A stretch of 64,000 nt of DNA, from contig JAMXBB010000002.1 of assembly GCA_024138015.1 (NCBI GenBank), positions 11,842,632 to 11,906,631 on the forward strand, in the 5' to 3' direction. The notes beneath the pieces were generated by a model, which worked only from the letters and a program-made list of their open reading frames with translations, ran no database searches and had not been told where the DNA came from. Position 1 is the stretch's first letter, and every line of letters begins with the position of its first letter. Shown piece after piece: positions 63,516 through 64,000 of this stretch. The DNA is from Lumnitzera littorea (lineage: Eukaryota; Streptophyta; Magnoliopsida; Myrtales; Combretaceae). The position numbers and the translations under genes were made by a program.

Positions 63516-64000
63516 TATAAGCCTCACAATCAAGTGTTCGGGATTCGATCCGTAAAATTTAGAGCGATCGAGTAAGTTGTTCGATTGAGCTTAAATTTTA
63601 TGATGAAGCTATAAATATTAGTAAAAATGATCCGGTGAGTTTAGATTTAGGAAAATAAATGATTAAATATTATAATATTAAATTATATGTATATTACTTG
63701 TTATTTATTGGAAATGTAAAAAACTAGTTTTGATAATTAATGAATCGATAGAGATAAATTATATATACACTAAAAATTATAAAATAACTTAAATAATATT
63801 TAAGAATATTTATTTGTACTATATATTTATTTACGTATAGATAAAAATATCTAAAATATGCTAAAATAATATTAATTAATTAAATAAAATTCATAAAAAT
63901 TAAGGAAAAATCAAGAAAAATTCATGAAAAGCGTGGAATGGTCTAAAAATAGGTGTGGCAAGCTAAAAATTAAAGAAGAAAATTATCCAATAAAATTAAG
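63516..64000 (+). mobile_element. LTR E (Ty3/gypsy family 1), cut by the window edge
   Basis: TATAAGCCTCACAATCAAG aligns with the first bases of LTRs A and D (initial TG changed to TA). The following block (AATATTAGTAAAAATGATCC, GATAATTAATGAATCG, AAATAATATTTAAGAATATT) follows the family to the end of the window. Confidence 0.75.

Overview
This is nuclear DNA from a flowering plant, most likely a eudicot. It is AT-rich, the one intact gene has eleven coding exons with GT-AG introns, and the rest is Ty3/gypsy (including Athila-type) and Mutator-like transposon material. No bacterial gene structure, organelle block, rRNA, tRNA or CRISPR array was seen. Two single N bases (11240 and 52635) are each flanked by about 0.4 kb of near-identical direct repeat, which looks like uncollapsed contig overlap rather than biology.

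Layout. 1-2.1 kb: unassigned DNA. 2.16-10.15 kb (minus strand): a complete WSS1-type metalloprotease gene (UBL, WLM, EPDPDD repeats, PUB) with a spliced 5' leader and a TATA box. 10.8-11.6 kb: gap 1 with duplicated flanks. 11.6-13.6 kb: a degenerate leader-like region with a 208-bp tandem duplication. 13.97-27.18 kb: a nested cluster of one Ty3/gypsy LTR family. LTR B (minus) is split by solo LTR A (plus, TSD AATGC). LTR C (minus) still has its primer-binding site. LTR D (plus) is split by a solo Athila-type LTR (minus, TSD ATAGC). 30.4-32.3 kb: a decayed Ty3/gypsy gag-protease-RT remnant. 34-36 kb: a possible SINE and a fragment of a mitochondrial pyruvate carrier gene.

37.5-49.4 kb: a three-level nest. 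A Tat-like LTR (H) is split by a roughly 9-kb Mutator-like element with long terminal inverted repeats. That element carries a MuDR-type transposase pseudogene and, downstream on the same strand, a plant mobile domain (PMD) gene. The two are now separated by a solo LTR (G, TSD TATAG). Without that LTR they would lie only about 0.14 kb apart.

49.4-52.2 kb: non-coding. 52.2-53.1 kb: gap 2 with duplicated flanks. 53.1-54.8 kb: LTR end, primer-binding site and gag of a chromovirus-like element. It joins, through a 68-bp inverted LTR fragment, a 5'-truncated Athila-type element (54.8-63.0 kb) with RT, RNase H, integrase, a 4 x 70-bp tandem array, an Athila ORF-1-type gene and a 3' LTR. 63.5 kb to the end: the start of another LTR of the 14-27 kb family.

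Only the metalloprotease looks functional. All transposon coding regions carry stops, frameshifts or lost catalytic residues. Exon and LTR borders were read by eye from splice signals, target-site duplications and copy-to-copy comparison.
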